From: Isoptericola dokdonensis DS-3
GTDB taxonomy: Bacteria; Actinomycetota; Actinomycetes; Actinomycetales; Cellulomonadaceae
DNA length: 64,000 nucleotides
Assembly: GCF_001636295.1 (NCBI RefSeq)
Contig: NZ_CP014209.1
Coordinates: forward strand, 3,596,001 to 3,660,000
Direction of reading: 5' to 3'
Below the pieces are notes generated by a model. It saw nothing but the letters and a program-made list of their open reading frames with translations. It searched no databases and was not told the origin of the DNA. Both the position numbers and the translations under genes were made by a program. This document shows positions 8,526 through 17,598 of this stretch, one piece after another; position 1 is the stretch's first letter, and each line of letters starts with the position of its first letter.

Positions 8526-9908
8526 ATGAGTCAATTCGCCGTGGCGGCCAAGAGACGGTTCCGGCTCGCCGCCATCGAGAGGCTGCGCGGGACGCCGCAG
8601 ACCCGTCGGGAGAACGCGACGGCCGCAGCCCTCCTCGCCGAGCTGAGTGCGATCGCGTCCGAGCTCTCCGGGAGCGCCGCGTGGCCCCACGTGCAGCTGA
8701 CCCGCGCCGTCGTCGACCTGCAGGCCGCGGTGGCCGCCGATCGCGCCGACCCGGGACGCTCCGAGGCCGTGGCGCTGGGACGGGCCGCCTGGCACCGCGG
8801 TGCCGGGCCCGTCTGGGACGCGTTCCGCGTCGTGGGCGAGCGCCTGGTGCGGTACGACGCCGACCTCGCCGGCCGGGTGGCGACCCTGCTGCTGGAGGCG
8901 CGGCCGAAGAGCGACCCGGCGCGCGGCCTGCGCAAGGAGGCGCGCGCCGCGGTGCGTGACCGCGACCGGGACGCGGACCGGTGGCGCGAGCGTGCCGGGT
9001 CGAGGTCTCCCGACGGCGCGGTGCCGACCGTGCTGGCCGCGCTGGCACCTCCGACGGCGGTGGACGAGGACGGGTGGTTCGGCGTCGAGGACGCCCTGGA
9101 CCGGGGCGTCGACCTCGCACCTGCCCTCGCGACCCAGCTCCGCCGGTCCTACCTCGGCGACGCGCGGGCGACGCGGGCCTACCTCCCGACGCTCCGCGCG
9201 GGAGTCGCCCGCGGGCTCGTGGCGGACCGTCCGCTGGGTGGGCTGCGACCGGTCCTCGACGCCACGTTCGACGAGTTCAGCTCCGCGGAGAGGCCCGGAC
9301 TGGTCGATGTCGAGACGGTCGACATCTCGGGCCTGCGTGAATACCTGACAGGTCGGACCGTCTGCCTCGTCGCGAACTCGGCCGAGCTCCTCGAGCACGA
9401 GCACGGTGCCGAGATCGACTCCCACGACGTGGTCGTGCGCTTCAACTCCTTCGCGCTGGACCCGGTGCGGACGGGGGAGCGCACGGACGTGCACGCCACG
9501 ATCCACCTGCACGACTTCAACTGGGACGTGCCGGTGGACGTGCGGCTCGTGTTCGCCGGTGACCAGTCGGCGTGGGGGCACAACCTGCGTCGGCACGTGC
9601 GCCCCGGTGCGCAGCGCCTCCTGGGGGACGACTCGCTGCGATGGCCGCGTCGGACGTTGCTGGCGCCCGAGCTGCGTGAGCGCTGCACCGTCCCGACGAG
9701 CGGGTTCAACATGCTGCTGGTGCTGGACTACCTCGACGTGAGCCCGCGCATCGACCTCTACGGCTTCAACTTCCACTCGGGCGCCCCGCACCGTCGGCCC
9801 GACGCGATGCACCTGCCGGTGGCGACGGCGCACTCCTACGACGTGGAACGGGAGTGGGTGGCCGCCCGGACGGTGTCCACCGCCCCGGGAAGGATCTCCC
9901 TGCGATGA
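8526..9908 (+). CDS. GT29-like sialyltransferase
   Basis: A 460-residue protein with GAGGAGAG before ATG 8526. The C-terminal 190 residues carry a complete set of GT29 sialylmotifs. Motif L begins at about residue 280 (CLVANSAELLEHEHGAEID, then SHDVVVRFN and GERTDVHATIHLH). Motif S begins at about 390 (PTSGFNMLLVLDYL ... RIDLYGFNF). Motif VS is HSYDVE at 436-441, the H-x4-E element. These motifs bind CMP-sialic acid and supply the catalytic base in animal GT29 enzymes. The first 270 residues look helical and are not recognised. No signal peptide is seen, so it should act in the cytoplasm on a lipid-linked glycan. A CMP-nonulosonate synthetase is encoded 16 kb downstream. Its stop overlaps the next start (ATGA). 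Confidence 0.8.
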   Translation: MSQFAVAAKRRFRLAAIERLRGTPQTRRENATAAALLAELSAIASELSGSAAWPHVQLTRAVVDLQAAVAADRADPGRSEAVALGRAAWHRGAGPVWDAFRVVGERLVRYDADLAGRVATLLLEARPKSDPARGLRKEARAAVRDRDRDADRWRERAGSRSPDGAVPTVLAALAPPTAVDEDGWFGVEDALDRGVDLAPALATQLRRSYLGDARATRAYLPTLRAGVARGLVADRPLGGLRPVLDATFDEFSSAERPGLVDVETVDISGLREYLTGRTVCLVANSAELLEHEHGAEIDSHDVVVRFNSFALDPVRTGERTDVHATIHLHDFNWDVPVDVRLVFAGDQSAWGHNLRRHVRPGAQRLLGDDSLRWPRRTLLAPELRERCTVPTSGFNMLLVLDYLDVSPRIDLYGFNFHSGAPHRRPDAMHLPVATAHSYDVEREWVAARTVSTAPGRISLR

Positions 9909-12268
9909 CGACCGCGACCGGCGGACGACGGGCCTACGCGGCCTTCGTCGACGACAACTACTTTCCCGGCTTCGTGGCCCTGCTCAAGAGCCTCCAGCTG
10001 TCCGACCCGGGCGGCACCGCGGACCTCGTCGTCCTGCACGACGGACTCGATCCCGCCAAGGTGGCGCGCACGCGGGCCCTGCGGCCCGACGCGCGCTTCG
10101 TGCGCGTGGACCCCGCACCCTACGAGCGGTACCGCAAGGGCGACGACTCCAACTACCTGTTCACCAAGGCGTACTTCATCCTCGACGCGTTCCGGCTGCG
10201 CGGCTACGACAAGGTGGTGACGCTCGACACCGACATGGTGGTCGTGGAGCCGATCGCCGACCTGTTCGACCTGCCCGCCGGGTTCGCCGCCGTCCCGCAG
10301 CTCTTCGACTCGGACGAGGGGCGCAAGCTCAACAGCGGCCTGATGGTGTTCGGCCCCGAGCACATGAGCGACGAGTTCGTGGCCCGCCTCGACGCCATCG
10401 GGGAGTCGGGGGAGTACGAGCTCGAACGGCACGACCAGGGCGTCCTGACCGCCGCCCTCGACGGCGACTACCTGCGGCTGGACCGCGCCTACAACTGGGT
10501 CAAGAGGGCGTCGCGCCCGGGCTCCCGGGCTCCGGCGGGCGCGAAGATCCTGCACTACACGGGTCGCTGGAAGCCGTGGCACGGTGGCGAGCAGGGCTAC
10601 GCCGAGATCGAGCAGGCGTGGCACCGGTTCGCGATCAGCGACGCGGCGTACGTGGCCACGTTCCTGCAGGCCGCCGACGAGCTGGAGGCCGCGGGCGGGG
10701 TGCCGCACCCGGGGCTGACCTCCTGGTACCGGGACCTGGCGAGGGACCTCCCGGACGTCGTCCTCGAGCGGCTCCGCGTGGAGACCCCGACGACGCGGCA
10801 GGTCCTGGCGTCGGCACGCGAGCTGGCGGCCGGTGGCGACCACGACGGTGCGCTGGCGCTGCGCCGGCTGGTCGCGGCCGAGACGGGCCGCGTGGACGAC
10901 GCGATCCTGCACGCGGTGTCGTTGCGCGCGGTCGGACGGGTCGACGACGCGGTGACGGTGGCGGGTCTCGCGGCCGTGGACGGCGACGGCGCGGACGGGC
11001 ACCACCTCCTGGCCGAGACGGCCTGGGTGCGCTCGGACCGGGCGGCCGCCGAGCGGCACGTCCGGGCCGCGCTCGTGCGCCACCCGGCGCACACGAGGGC
11101 GAGGGCGCTCGCCCGCCGGCTGGCCGGAGGTGCGGCGGACCACCGGGTGGCGTCGACCCTCACGGACGGCGGCCTGCGACTGTCCCATGCCGCGTTCTAC
11201 GTCGACGAGCTGGGAAACTTCGGTGACGAGCTGCTGCCCGTCGCGGTCCGCGAGAGCGTCGCCGAGCAGCGTCCTGTGGAGTCGTGGACCGGCTTCCACG
11301 TGCACCAGGTCTTCGACGAGGCGGCCGTCGAGCGGGCGAACGCGACCTCGGCGCTGCTGGTCGGCGGCGGCGGGCTGTTCCTGCCGGACACCATGCCGAA
11401 CCGCAACAGCGGCTGGCAGTGGAACGTGCCCGACGCGAGCCTGCGACGGCTCGACGTCCCGCTGGCGCTCGTCGCGGTGGGGTACAACCTGTTCGACGGC
11501 CAGCGGATCACCGGGTCGAGGTTCGAGGAGTCCCTGCGCCTGACCGTGGAGACGGCGTCGCTCGTGGGGCTGCGCAACCACGGCTCGATCGACCGCGTGC
11601 GGTCGATGCTGCCCGCCGAGCTGGCCGACAAGGTCGTGTACATGCCGTGCCCGACGACGTTCCTCGGTCTGCTGTCCCACGGCCCCGGCGCCCGCGTGCG
11701 TGCGGGCGGCCCTGGCGGCGCCGACCGTCCGGTCGCCTACCTCAACGTCGCCTACGACCGTTCCTCCCTGCGCTTCAAGGACGGCTACGAGGTGTTCCTC
11801 GCCGAGATCGCGACGTTCGTCCGCTCGGTGGCCGACGCCGTCGAGGTGCGGGTCGCCGCGCACACCGTCGGCGACGAGCGGGTCGCGTGGGACCTGTACG
11901 CGGCGCACGGCCTGCGGGTCCCGGTGGACGCGTTCTACCGCAGGGGGATCGACGGCGCGCTCCAGGCCTACGCCGACGCGGCCGTCGTCGTGGGCATGCG
12001 CGGGCACGCGGGCATGATCCCGTTCGGGGTCGGCACCCCCATCGTCTCGCTGGTGTCGCACCCCAAGCTGCGCTTCTTCCTCGAGGACGTCGGGCACACC
12101 GAGTGGGGGATCACCGTGGACGACCCGGGTCTCGCCGAGCGCCTGGCGGACCTCGTGCGGGACGTCGCCGGGGACCAGGTGCGGTACCGCCGGGACGTCG
12201 AGGTCGCGCGCGAGCACCTGCGCACGCGGTACGACGAGGCGCTCGGCAAGCTGCTGGCAGCGGTGTGA
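9905..12268 (+). CDS. GT8 glycosyltransferase - TPR - polysaccharide pyruvyltransferase fusion
   Basis: A 787-residue protein with three parts. Residues 1-about 280 are a GT8 (glycogenin/LgtC-like) domain with the metal site LDTDMVVVEP and the C-terminal HYTGRWKPW motif. Residues about 290-415 form Ala/Arg-rich helical pairs resembling TPR repeats (ALALRRLVAAETGRVDDAIL, then HHLLAETAWVRSDRAAAERH). Residues about 424-787 match the polysaccharide pyruvyltransferase family (PF04230): ELGNFGDELLP, LLVGGGGLFLP, and GMRGHAGMIPFGVG with IVSLVSHPKLRFFLEDVG. It could add a hexose and then ketal-pyruvate to the same glycan. The start at 9905 is set by the ATGA overlap with the GT29-like gene. The stop overlaps the next GTG start, so three genes are coupled. 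Confidence 0.82.
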   Translation: MTTATGGRRAYAAFVDDNYFPGFVALLKSLQLSDPGGTADLVVLHDGLDPAKVARTRALRPDARFVRVDPAPYERYRKGDDSNYLFTKAYFILDAFRLRGYDKVVTLDTDMVVVEPIADLFDLPAGFAAVPQLFDSDEGRKLNSGLMVFGPEHMSDEFVARLDAIGESGEYELERHDQGVLTAALDGDYLRLDRAYNWVKRASRPGSRAPAGAKILHYTGRWKPWHGGEQGYAEIEQAWHRFAISDAAYVATFLQAADELEAAGGVPHPGLTSWYRDLARDLPDVVLERLRVETPTTRQVLASARELAAGGDHDGALALRRLVAAETGRVDDAILHAVSLRAVGRVDDAVTVAGLAAVDGDGADGHHLLAETAWVRSDRAAAERHVRAALVRHPAHTRARALARRLAGGAADHRVASTLTDGGLRLSHAAFYVDELGNFGDELLPVAVRESVAEQRPVESWTGFHVHQVFDEAAVERANATSALLVGGGGLFLPDTMPNRNSGWQWNVPDASLRRLDVPLALVAVGYNLFDGQRITGSRFEESLRLTVETASLVGLRNHGSIDRVRSMLPAELADKVVYMPCPTTFLGLLSHGPGARVRAGGPGGADRPVAYLNVAYDRSSLRFKDGYEVFLAEIATFVRSVADAVEVRVAAHTVGDERVAWDLYAAHGLRVPVDAFYRRGIDGALQAYADAAVVVGMRGHAGMIPFGVGTPIVSLVSHPKLRFFLEDVGHTEWGITVDDPGLAERLADLVRDVAGDQVRYRRDVEVAREHLRTRYDEALGKLLAAV

Positions 12269-14355
12269 CGACGGACCGGGCCGCCACCTCGCTCGTGCGC
12301 ACGGGCGAGGTGGCGGCCCCACCCGCGGGCGCGACACCCGTGCGGCGGGCCTTCCTGCCGGAGATCCAGGCCCTGCGCGCCCTCGCGGTGGGCCTGGTGG
12401 TCGTCTACCACGTACGCCCCGACCTTCTGCCGGGCGGGTTCGTCGGCGTCGACGTCTTCTTCGTCATCTCCGGCTTCCTCATCTCGGGCCATCTCCTGCG
12501 CGAGGTCACCGCCACCGGGCGGGTGTCGCTGGCCGCGTTCTGGGCGGCCCGCGTGCGGCGCATCCTGCCGGCGAGCCTCGTCGTCATCGCCGTGGTGCTG
12601 CTCACCTGCACCTGGGTGCTGCCGCCGAGCGAGTGGACGCTCGTCCAGCGGCACGGGTGGGCGTCGCTGCTGTACGTGGAGAACTGGGTCCTCGCCGCCG
12701 GGTCGGTGGACTACCTGGCCGCCGACGACGTGGCCACGCCGTTCCAGCACTTCTGGTCCCTCGCCGTGGAGGAACAGTTCTACCTGGTGTGGCCGCTGCT
12801 GTTCGTGGCGGCGGGCGCCCTTGCGGCACGAGGTCCTCGACGGCGCCGCCCCGTCCCGGTGCGGCGGGTGCTGCTCGTCGTGCTGGGCCTCGTCGTGGTG
12901 GCGTCCTTCGTCGAGTCGGCCGTCCGGGTCGGCGGGGGCGACCCGGCCGCGTACTTCGCGACGACCGCCCGCGTGTGGGAGCTCGGGATCGGAGGGCTGC
13001 TCGCGCTCGCCCCGCGCCCGACGGGCCGGGCCACGTCGCGTGCCCTGCTCGCCCTCGCCGGGCTCGGCACGATCGTCGCCGCCGCGTTCCTGCTCAGCGG
13101 CGCCGACCCGTTCCCTGGCCCGCACGCACTGTGGCCGGTGCTCGGCACGTGCGCCGTGATCGTCGCCGGGCGGACCGCGGGGCCGCTTTCGCTCCACCGG
13201 CTCGTCGACGCCCGTCCGGTCCAGTGGCTGGGTGCCACCTCCTACTCCGTCTACCTGTGGCACTTCCCGGTCGTCGTCTACGCCGCCACCTGGACGGGGC
13301 GCGAGCCGACCGCTCTCGAGGCCGTGGCGATGGTCGGCGCCGCGCTCGTCCTCGGCCGGCTGAGTCACCGGTACGTCGAGCAGCCGTTCCGTCGTCGTCG
13401 CCTGCCCGACGGCGTGACGTTGCGGCGAGCCGTCGTCGCGATGGCGGTCGTCGCGCTGCTGTCCCTCGTGGTGACCCTCCGGGTGGCGCTCGCGGACGAC
13501 GTGACCGTGCCGGTGGCGCCCGGGTCGGGGTACGGGGCCGAGGCCGTCCAGGACGGCGGCCTGCCGACGTTCGTGGGACCGCACCGGGCCCTCGCACCCG
13601 CCCTCACCTCCGTGGTCGACGACGAGGTGTCGGCATTCGACGAGGACGCCTGCTCGGCCCGCGGCGACGGCCCGGTCTCCCCGCCCACCACCTGCTCCTT
13701 CGGACCCGCGGACGCCGCGTTCACCCTGGCGCTCGTGGGCGACTCGCACGCCCGCATGGTGGGCAGCCCGGTGCTGGCGATCGCCGCGCAGCACGGTTGG
13801 CGGGTCGACACCTACCTGCGCGACTCGTGCCCCTTCTCCACGGAGATGCGGACGATCGACCAGGGACCGGACTGCGTCGCCGCGAACGAGGCGACGCTGC
13901 GCGCCGTCCTCGACGACCCGCCGGACGCCGTCCTCACGGTCGCCTACGGCGCCTCGCGGTTCCGGGAGACGGAGGGGCCCGATCGCCCGGGGGTGCGCGG
14001 GTTCGCCCGGACGTGGAACGTCCTGGAGGACGCGGGCGTGGACGTGCTCGTGCTCAAGGACGCCCCGCAGCCGGACCCCTCTGTCGTCCGGTGCGTGACG
14101 TCCCACCCGGAGAACCCCCGGCGGTGCGCCCTGGACCGCGACACGGCCCTGAAGGGCCGCGACGTCGTCGACGACGCGGCCCTCCTCGCCCCGCGGGCGG
14201 AGGTGATCGACCTGACCGAGTACTTCTGCGGGCCGGAGGTCTGCCCGCCCGTCATCGGCAACGTCGTGGTCTACCGGGACACGAACCACCTCACGGACAC
14301 GTACGCGCGGTCGCTCACCACGGTGCTCGGTGAGCGCATCGTGCCCGAGCGGTGA
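12265..14355 (+). CDS. OatA-like O-acyltransferase (acyltransferase 3 plus SGNH domain)
   Basis: A 696-residue protein starting with GTG inside the GTGA overlap with the previous gene. Residues about 25-380 are an acyltransferase-3 membrane domain of roughly ten helices: FLPEIQALRALAVGLVVVYH, GGFVGVDVFFVISGFLIS, and FWSLAVEEQFYLVWPL. After an eleventh helix, an extracytoplasmic SGNH hydrolase-like domain follows, with the GDSHARM nucleophile block and the closing DTNHLT catalytic Asp-His block. Such proteins move acetyl groups across the membrane onto peptidoglycan or surface polysaccharide. Placement in a glycan operon favours the polysaccharide of this locus as acceptor. It converges with the SpoIID gene with no base between the stops. 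Confidence 0.9.
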   Translation: MTTDRAATSLVRTGEVAAPPAGATPVRRAFLPEIQALRALAVGLVVVYHVRPDLLPGGFVGVDVFFVISGFLISGHLLREVTATGRVSLAAFWAARVRRILPASLVVIAVVLLTCTWVLPPSEWTLVQRHGWASLLYVENWVLAAGSVDYLAADDVATPFQHFWSLAVEEQFYLVWPLLFVAAGALAARGPRRRRPVPVRRVLLVVLGLVVVASFVESAVRVGGGDPAAYFATTARVWELGIGGLLALAPRPTGRATSRALLALAGLGTIVAAAFLLSGADPFPGPHALWPVLGTCAVIVAGRTAGPLSLHRLVDARPVQWLGATSYSVYLWHFPVVVYAATWTGREPTALEAVAMVGAALVLGRLSHRYVEQPFRRRRLPDGVTLRRAVVAMAVVALLSLVVTLRVALADDVTVPVAPGSGYGAEAVQDGGLPTFVGPHRALAPALTSVVDDEVSAFDEDACSARGDGPVSPPTTCSFGPADAAFTLALVGDSHARMVGSPVLAIAAQHGWRVDTYLRDSCPFSTEMRTIDQGPDCVAANEATLRAVLDDPPDAVLTVAYGASRFRETEGPDRPGVRGFARTWNVLEDAGVDVLVLKDAPQPDPSVVRCVTSHPENPRRCALDRDTALKGRDVVDDAALLAPRAEVIDLTEYFCGPEVCPPVIGNVVVYRDTNHLTDTYARSLTTVLGERIVPER

Positions 14356-15660
14356 TCAGCTGCTGATCCGGGTGATCCACGCCGCGGGCATGCTCCCGCG
14401 GGTGGTGGCGCGCCCGACCCAGGAGCGCATCTGGTCGGCCTTGCCGGTCAGCGTGGCCTTCGTGCCGTTGGGCTGGGTGGCGGTGAGCGTGCGCACCTGA
14501 CCGCTGGACCAGGTGCGGGTCACCTTGACGGACTGCACGTTCTTGAGCCCGAAGAGCCGCCTGGCCTGCGCCTGGGTGAGGGTGCGGGTCCAGGACCGGT
14601 AGGAGTTGCCGGGGGCGCGCAGGCTGGCGGGATCGGCGACGCTGCGCTCGTAGGAGAGCCGCGAGGCCCACACGTCCTCGGAGTTCGCGGTGCGTCCGCC
14701 GCTCGAGGAGAAGTAGTGCGCGGCGACCGCGCGGCCCCCGACCTGCAGGACGCGGGCGTTCGTGCGGCTGCGGGTCGTGGCGTCGACCGCCTTGACCCAC
14801 ACCTTGCCGTAGCGGCCGCCGGACCCTTCGGCCTCCTTGCGCCAGCCGGCGTAGTTCTGGTCCCGGACGTCGTCGACGACGTGGCAGTTGCAGGCCGACT
14901 TGGTGCTCATCTTCGAGATCGCGTACGAGCGGGCGGTGACGGCCTGCGCGCGCAGCGCCCGGTCGCCGCCGTTCAGGCCCCACGACGACGGCATCTCGGC
15001 GATGCCGTACAGGTACTCGGTGTTGAGGAGCACGTCGTTGGTGATGTTGGGGACGCCGCGGCGGTTGACGACGGTGAGGCGGCCGTTCTTGTACGAGCCG
15101 TGGGTGCCGCTGATCGTGGCGACCGCGGTGCGGCCCGCGGGTCGCCAGTAGCGGGTCCCGGACCACTGGATGCGCAGCTTCGGGGCGACGTGCACCTTCC
15201 CGGCGACCTTGACCCGGACGTTGCCGCCGTTCCCGATGCGGACCTTGAGGGTCGTGGTGCCGCTGCCCTGGGCGACCGTGCCCTTGCCGGGCTCGCGGAC
15301 CCGCCACTCGCCGCCGCGCACGGTCACCCACGTGGTGTCGCCGGAGTCTCCGTACCCGGAGTACCCGTACGGGTCGGGTCCGTGCACCTGGACGCTGACG
15401 CTCGACGGTGTCGTGCGGTATCCCTGCTTCGAGCCCTGGTAGTAGTGCCGGAGGATGCCGACGGCGGAGCGTCCTTCCCGCGCCATCTGGTAGGCGCCGT
15501 ACTGGCTCATGCCCACGCCGTGGCCGTACCCGGATCCGGAGATCGTGAAGTCGTCGGGTACGGCGGCGGTGGCGGGTGCCGCGACGGCCAGCCCTCCGGT
15601 CGCGGCGACCAGCAGGGCGACGGTGCCCGCGAGGGCCCGCCGGAGTCTCAGGTGTCCCAT
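14356..15660 (-). CDS. Secreted SpoIID/LytB-domain protein
   Basis: A 434-residue protein with a clear Sec signal peptide (LAGTVALLVAATGGLAVA, cleavage near ATAA-VP). Residues about 35-60 read GSGYGHGVGMSQYGAY, typical of SpoIID/LytB proteins, and the core domain contains YLYGIAEMPSSWG followed by RALRAQAVTARSYAI. SpoIID is a lytic transglycosylase in spore formers; in non-sporulating Actinobacteria such proteins are presumed wall-remodelling factors. The catalytic Glu of SpoIID would lie in the AEMP motif, which is intact here. It lies on the opposite strand between two glycosyltransferase groups, so it is not part of their operons. It diverges from the GlfT2-like gene across 113 bp. Confidence 0.88.
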   Translation of the reverse strand: MGHLRLRRALAGTVALLVAATGGLAVAAPATAAVPDDFTISGSGYGHGVGMSQYGAYQMAREGRSAVGILRHYYQGSKQGYRTTPSSVSVQVHGPDPYGYSGYGDSGDTTWVTVRGGEWRVREPGKGTVAQGSGTTTLKVRIGNGGNVRVKVAGKVHVAPKLRIQWSGTRYWRPAGRTAVATISGTHGSYKNGRLTVVNRRGVPNITNDVLLNTEYLYGIAEMPSSWGLNGGDRALRAQAVTARSYAISKMSTKSACNCHVVDDVRDQNYAGWRKEAEGSGGRYGKVWVKAVDATTRSRTNARVLQVGGRAVAAHYFSSSGGRTANSEDVWASRLSYERSVADPASLRAPGNSYRSWTRTLTQAQARRLFGLKNVQSVKVTRTWSSGQVRTLTATQPNGTKATLTGKADQMRSWVGRATTRGSMPAAWITRISS

Positions 15661-15760
15661 GGTTGTTTGCCCCCTTCACCTCTACTGTGACTCAGGCAAC
15701 AGAGGACGGCATCCGCTGGCTCCGGCGGGACGTGCCGCCCGGCGCCGGGGCGACTCCGCG

Positions 15761-15766
15761 TAGGCT
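15761..15766 (+). promoter_or_regulatory. -10 element TAGGCT placed for a leaderless mRNA
   Basis: TAGGCT ends 7 bp before GTG 15774. This supports the 604-residue form of the GlfT2-like protein over longer upstream readings. Confidence 0.5.
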
Positions 15767-15773
15767 CTCGCGC

Positions 15774-17588
15774 GTGCCTCTCGCCCAGCGCCTGATCCTG
15801 TCCGGTCGACCCGAGCGGCGTGCCCTGTGCGTCGAGGACGGTCCGGGCGTGCTCGCGGACGGCTCGCTCGCGGTGCCCGCCGGCGCCGTGCAGGGTCTGG
15901 GCACGTACCTCAACGGCTTCCCCGCGGCGTACTGGGCGCGCTGGACGGGCGCGTCGCGGGCGGTGCTGGTCGTCGAGGGGTCGGGGGACGCCACGGTGCG
16001 GCTGCTGCGCTCGGACGTCTCCGGCCGCGCGACCGAGGTCGCGAGCGGGGCGCTCGGGGAGCCGCTGGTCGCGGACCTGGCGGGGATGGACGACGGCGGC
16101 TGGTTGTGGGCCGAGGTCGAGGCGCACGACGACGTCGTGGTGACGGCGGGGGAGTGGGACGTCGACGTGGCCCCGCGCCGCGGCGGGACGGTCGTCGTGT
16201 CGATCACGACGATGGACAAGCCGGACTTCTGCGTCGCGACCCTCGGGGTGCTCGCCGGCTCGGCGGAGCTGGCCGCCGCGGACGTCACCGTGCAGGTGAT
16301 CGACCAGGGCTCGCGGAAGGTCCGCGACCACGAGGGCTTCGACGCGGTGTCCGCGGCGCTCGGGGGGCGGCTGCGCCTGGTCGAGCAGGCGAACCTCGGC
16401 GGGTCGGGCGGGTTCTCCCGGGGCATGGCCGAGGTGCTCGACGCCGGCGCGGACGCCGTGCTCATCTGCGACGACGACGTCGAGGTGGAGCCCGAGTCGA
16501 TGCTGCGGGCGGTGCGGTTCCACCGTGCGGCGGTGGACCCCGTGGTGGTCGGCGGGCACATGCTCGATCTGGCGCGTCCGACCGTCCTCAACTCGTGGGC
16601 GGAGGTCGTCCACCGTCGCACCTTCAACTGGGGCCCGCCGGCGATGGACCAGCAGTGGCACGACCTGGCGGGCGGGCTGACGGCGACCCCGTGGCTGCAC
16701 CGTCGCGGGGAGTCGGAGTTCAACGGCTGGTGGATGTGCCTGATCCCGGCGTCGGCGCTGCGTGAGGTGGGCCTGAGCCTGCCGCTGTTCCTCAAGTGGG
16801 ACGACGCCGAGTTCGGTCTGCGTGCGGCCGCGGCGGGGATGGCGACGGTGTCGCTGCCGGGCTTCTGCCTGTGGCACGTGGCCTGGACGGAGAAGGACGA
16901 CTCGGTGGAGTGGCAGGCGTACCTGCACGTGCGCAACCGCGTGATCACGGCGCTGCTGCACGCCGACGGGCCGCGGCTGCTGCCCGCCGCGCTGCTCGCG
17001 ACCGATCTCAAGCTCCTGCTGGCGATGCGCTACTACCCGGTGGACCTGCACGTGCGCGCCCTGCACGAGGTGCTGGACGGCCCGGGGCGCCTGCACCGCG
17101 AGCTCGGCTCGGTGGTGGGCGCCGTCCGGGCCGTCGGCCGCAAGCACCCCGAGACGGTCCGGCACGCCGCCGGCGACCCGGTCTTCGACGCGGCCCTCGC
17201 CGCGCGACCGGCCGCGGCGAGCGCCCCCAAGCCGGCCGGGGCGCTCGCCCTCGTCGCGTTCGTCGTGCGCGGCGCGCTGCGCACCCTGCGACCGGTGGTG
17301 GCGGCGGACCGGCGTGCCCCCGCGGCCACCCTCGACCGGCAGGACGCGCCGTGGTGGGAGCTCCCGCGGCACGACTCCGTCCTCGTGCTCGACGCCGCCG
17401 GCACCACGGGGGTGTGGCTGCGCCGCGACGCCCGGACGTTCTGGCGGCTCGCGGCCGCCTCGGTGGCCGCGCACGCCCGGCTGGCGGTGCGCTGGCGGTC
17501 GGTCGCGGGCACCTGGCGCCGGGCGGCGCCGGAGCTGGTCTCCCCGGAGACCTGGCGGGCGTCCTTCGGCGCCGATCGCTCCCACTAG
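15774..17588 (+). CDS. glfT2: Galactofuranosyltransferase, GlfT2-like
   Basis: A 604-residue GT2 enzyme, close to the length of mycobacterial GlfT2 (637). The N-terminal beta-sandwich (residues about 1-140) is followed by the GT-A core: VVSITTMDKPDFCVATL, the donor/metal triad DDDVEVEP at about 232, the WDDAEFGLRAA acceptor/base motif at about 341, and the WHVAWTEKDDSVEWQAYLH block with the catalytic-site His. GlfT2 is the processive enzyme that polymerises galactofuran from UDP-Galf using alternating linkages. The next two genes encode a GlfT1-like enzyme and UDP-galactopyranose mutase, so donor synthesis and polymerisation are together. The host lacks visible arabinan or mycolate genes, so this is a galactan outside the mycolic-acid group. 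Confidence 0.85.
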   Translation: MPLAQRLILSGRPERRALCVEDGPGVLADGSLAVPAGAVQGLGTYLNGFPAAYWARWTGASRAVLVVEGSGDATVRLLRSDVSGRATEVASGALGEPLVADLAGMDDGGWLWAEVEAHDDVVVTAGEWDVDVAPRRGGTVVVSITTMDKPDFCVATLGVLAGSAELAAADVTVQVIDQGSRKVRDHEGFDAVSAALGGRLRLVEQANLGGSGGFSRGMAEVLDAGADAVLICDDDVEVEPESMLRAVRFHRAAVDPVVVGGHMLDLARPTVLNSWAEVVHRRTFNWGPPAMDQQWHDLAGGLTATPWLHRRGESEFNGWWMCLIPASALREVGLSLPLFLKWDDAEFGLRAAAAGMATVSLPGFCLWHVAWTEKDDSVEWQAYLHVRNRVITALLHADGPRLLPAALLATDLKLLLAMRYYPVDLHVRALHEVLDGPGRLHRELGSVVGAVRAVGRKHPETVRHAAGDPVFDAALAARPAAASAPKPAGALALVAFVVRGALRTLRPVVAADRRAPAATLDRQDAPWWELPRHDSVLVLDAAGTTGVWLRRDARTFWRLAAASVAAHARLAVRWRSVAGTWRRAAPELVSPETWRASFGADRSH

Positions 17589-17591
17589 GAT
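17586..17591 (+). promoter_or_regulatory. -10 element TAGGAT overlapping the stop of the GlfT2-like gene
   Basis: TAGGAT includes the TAG stop of the previous gene and ends 7 bp before ATG 17599. It suggests a separate leaderless transcript within the operon. Confidence 0.4.
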
Positions 17592-17598
17592 GCTCAGG

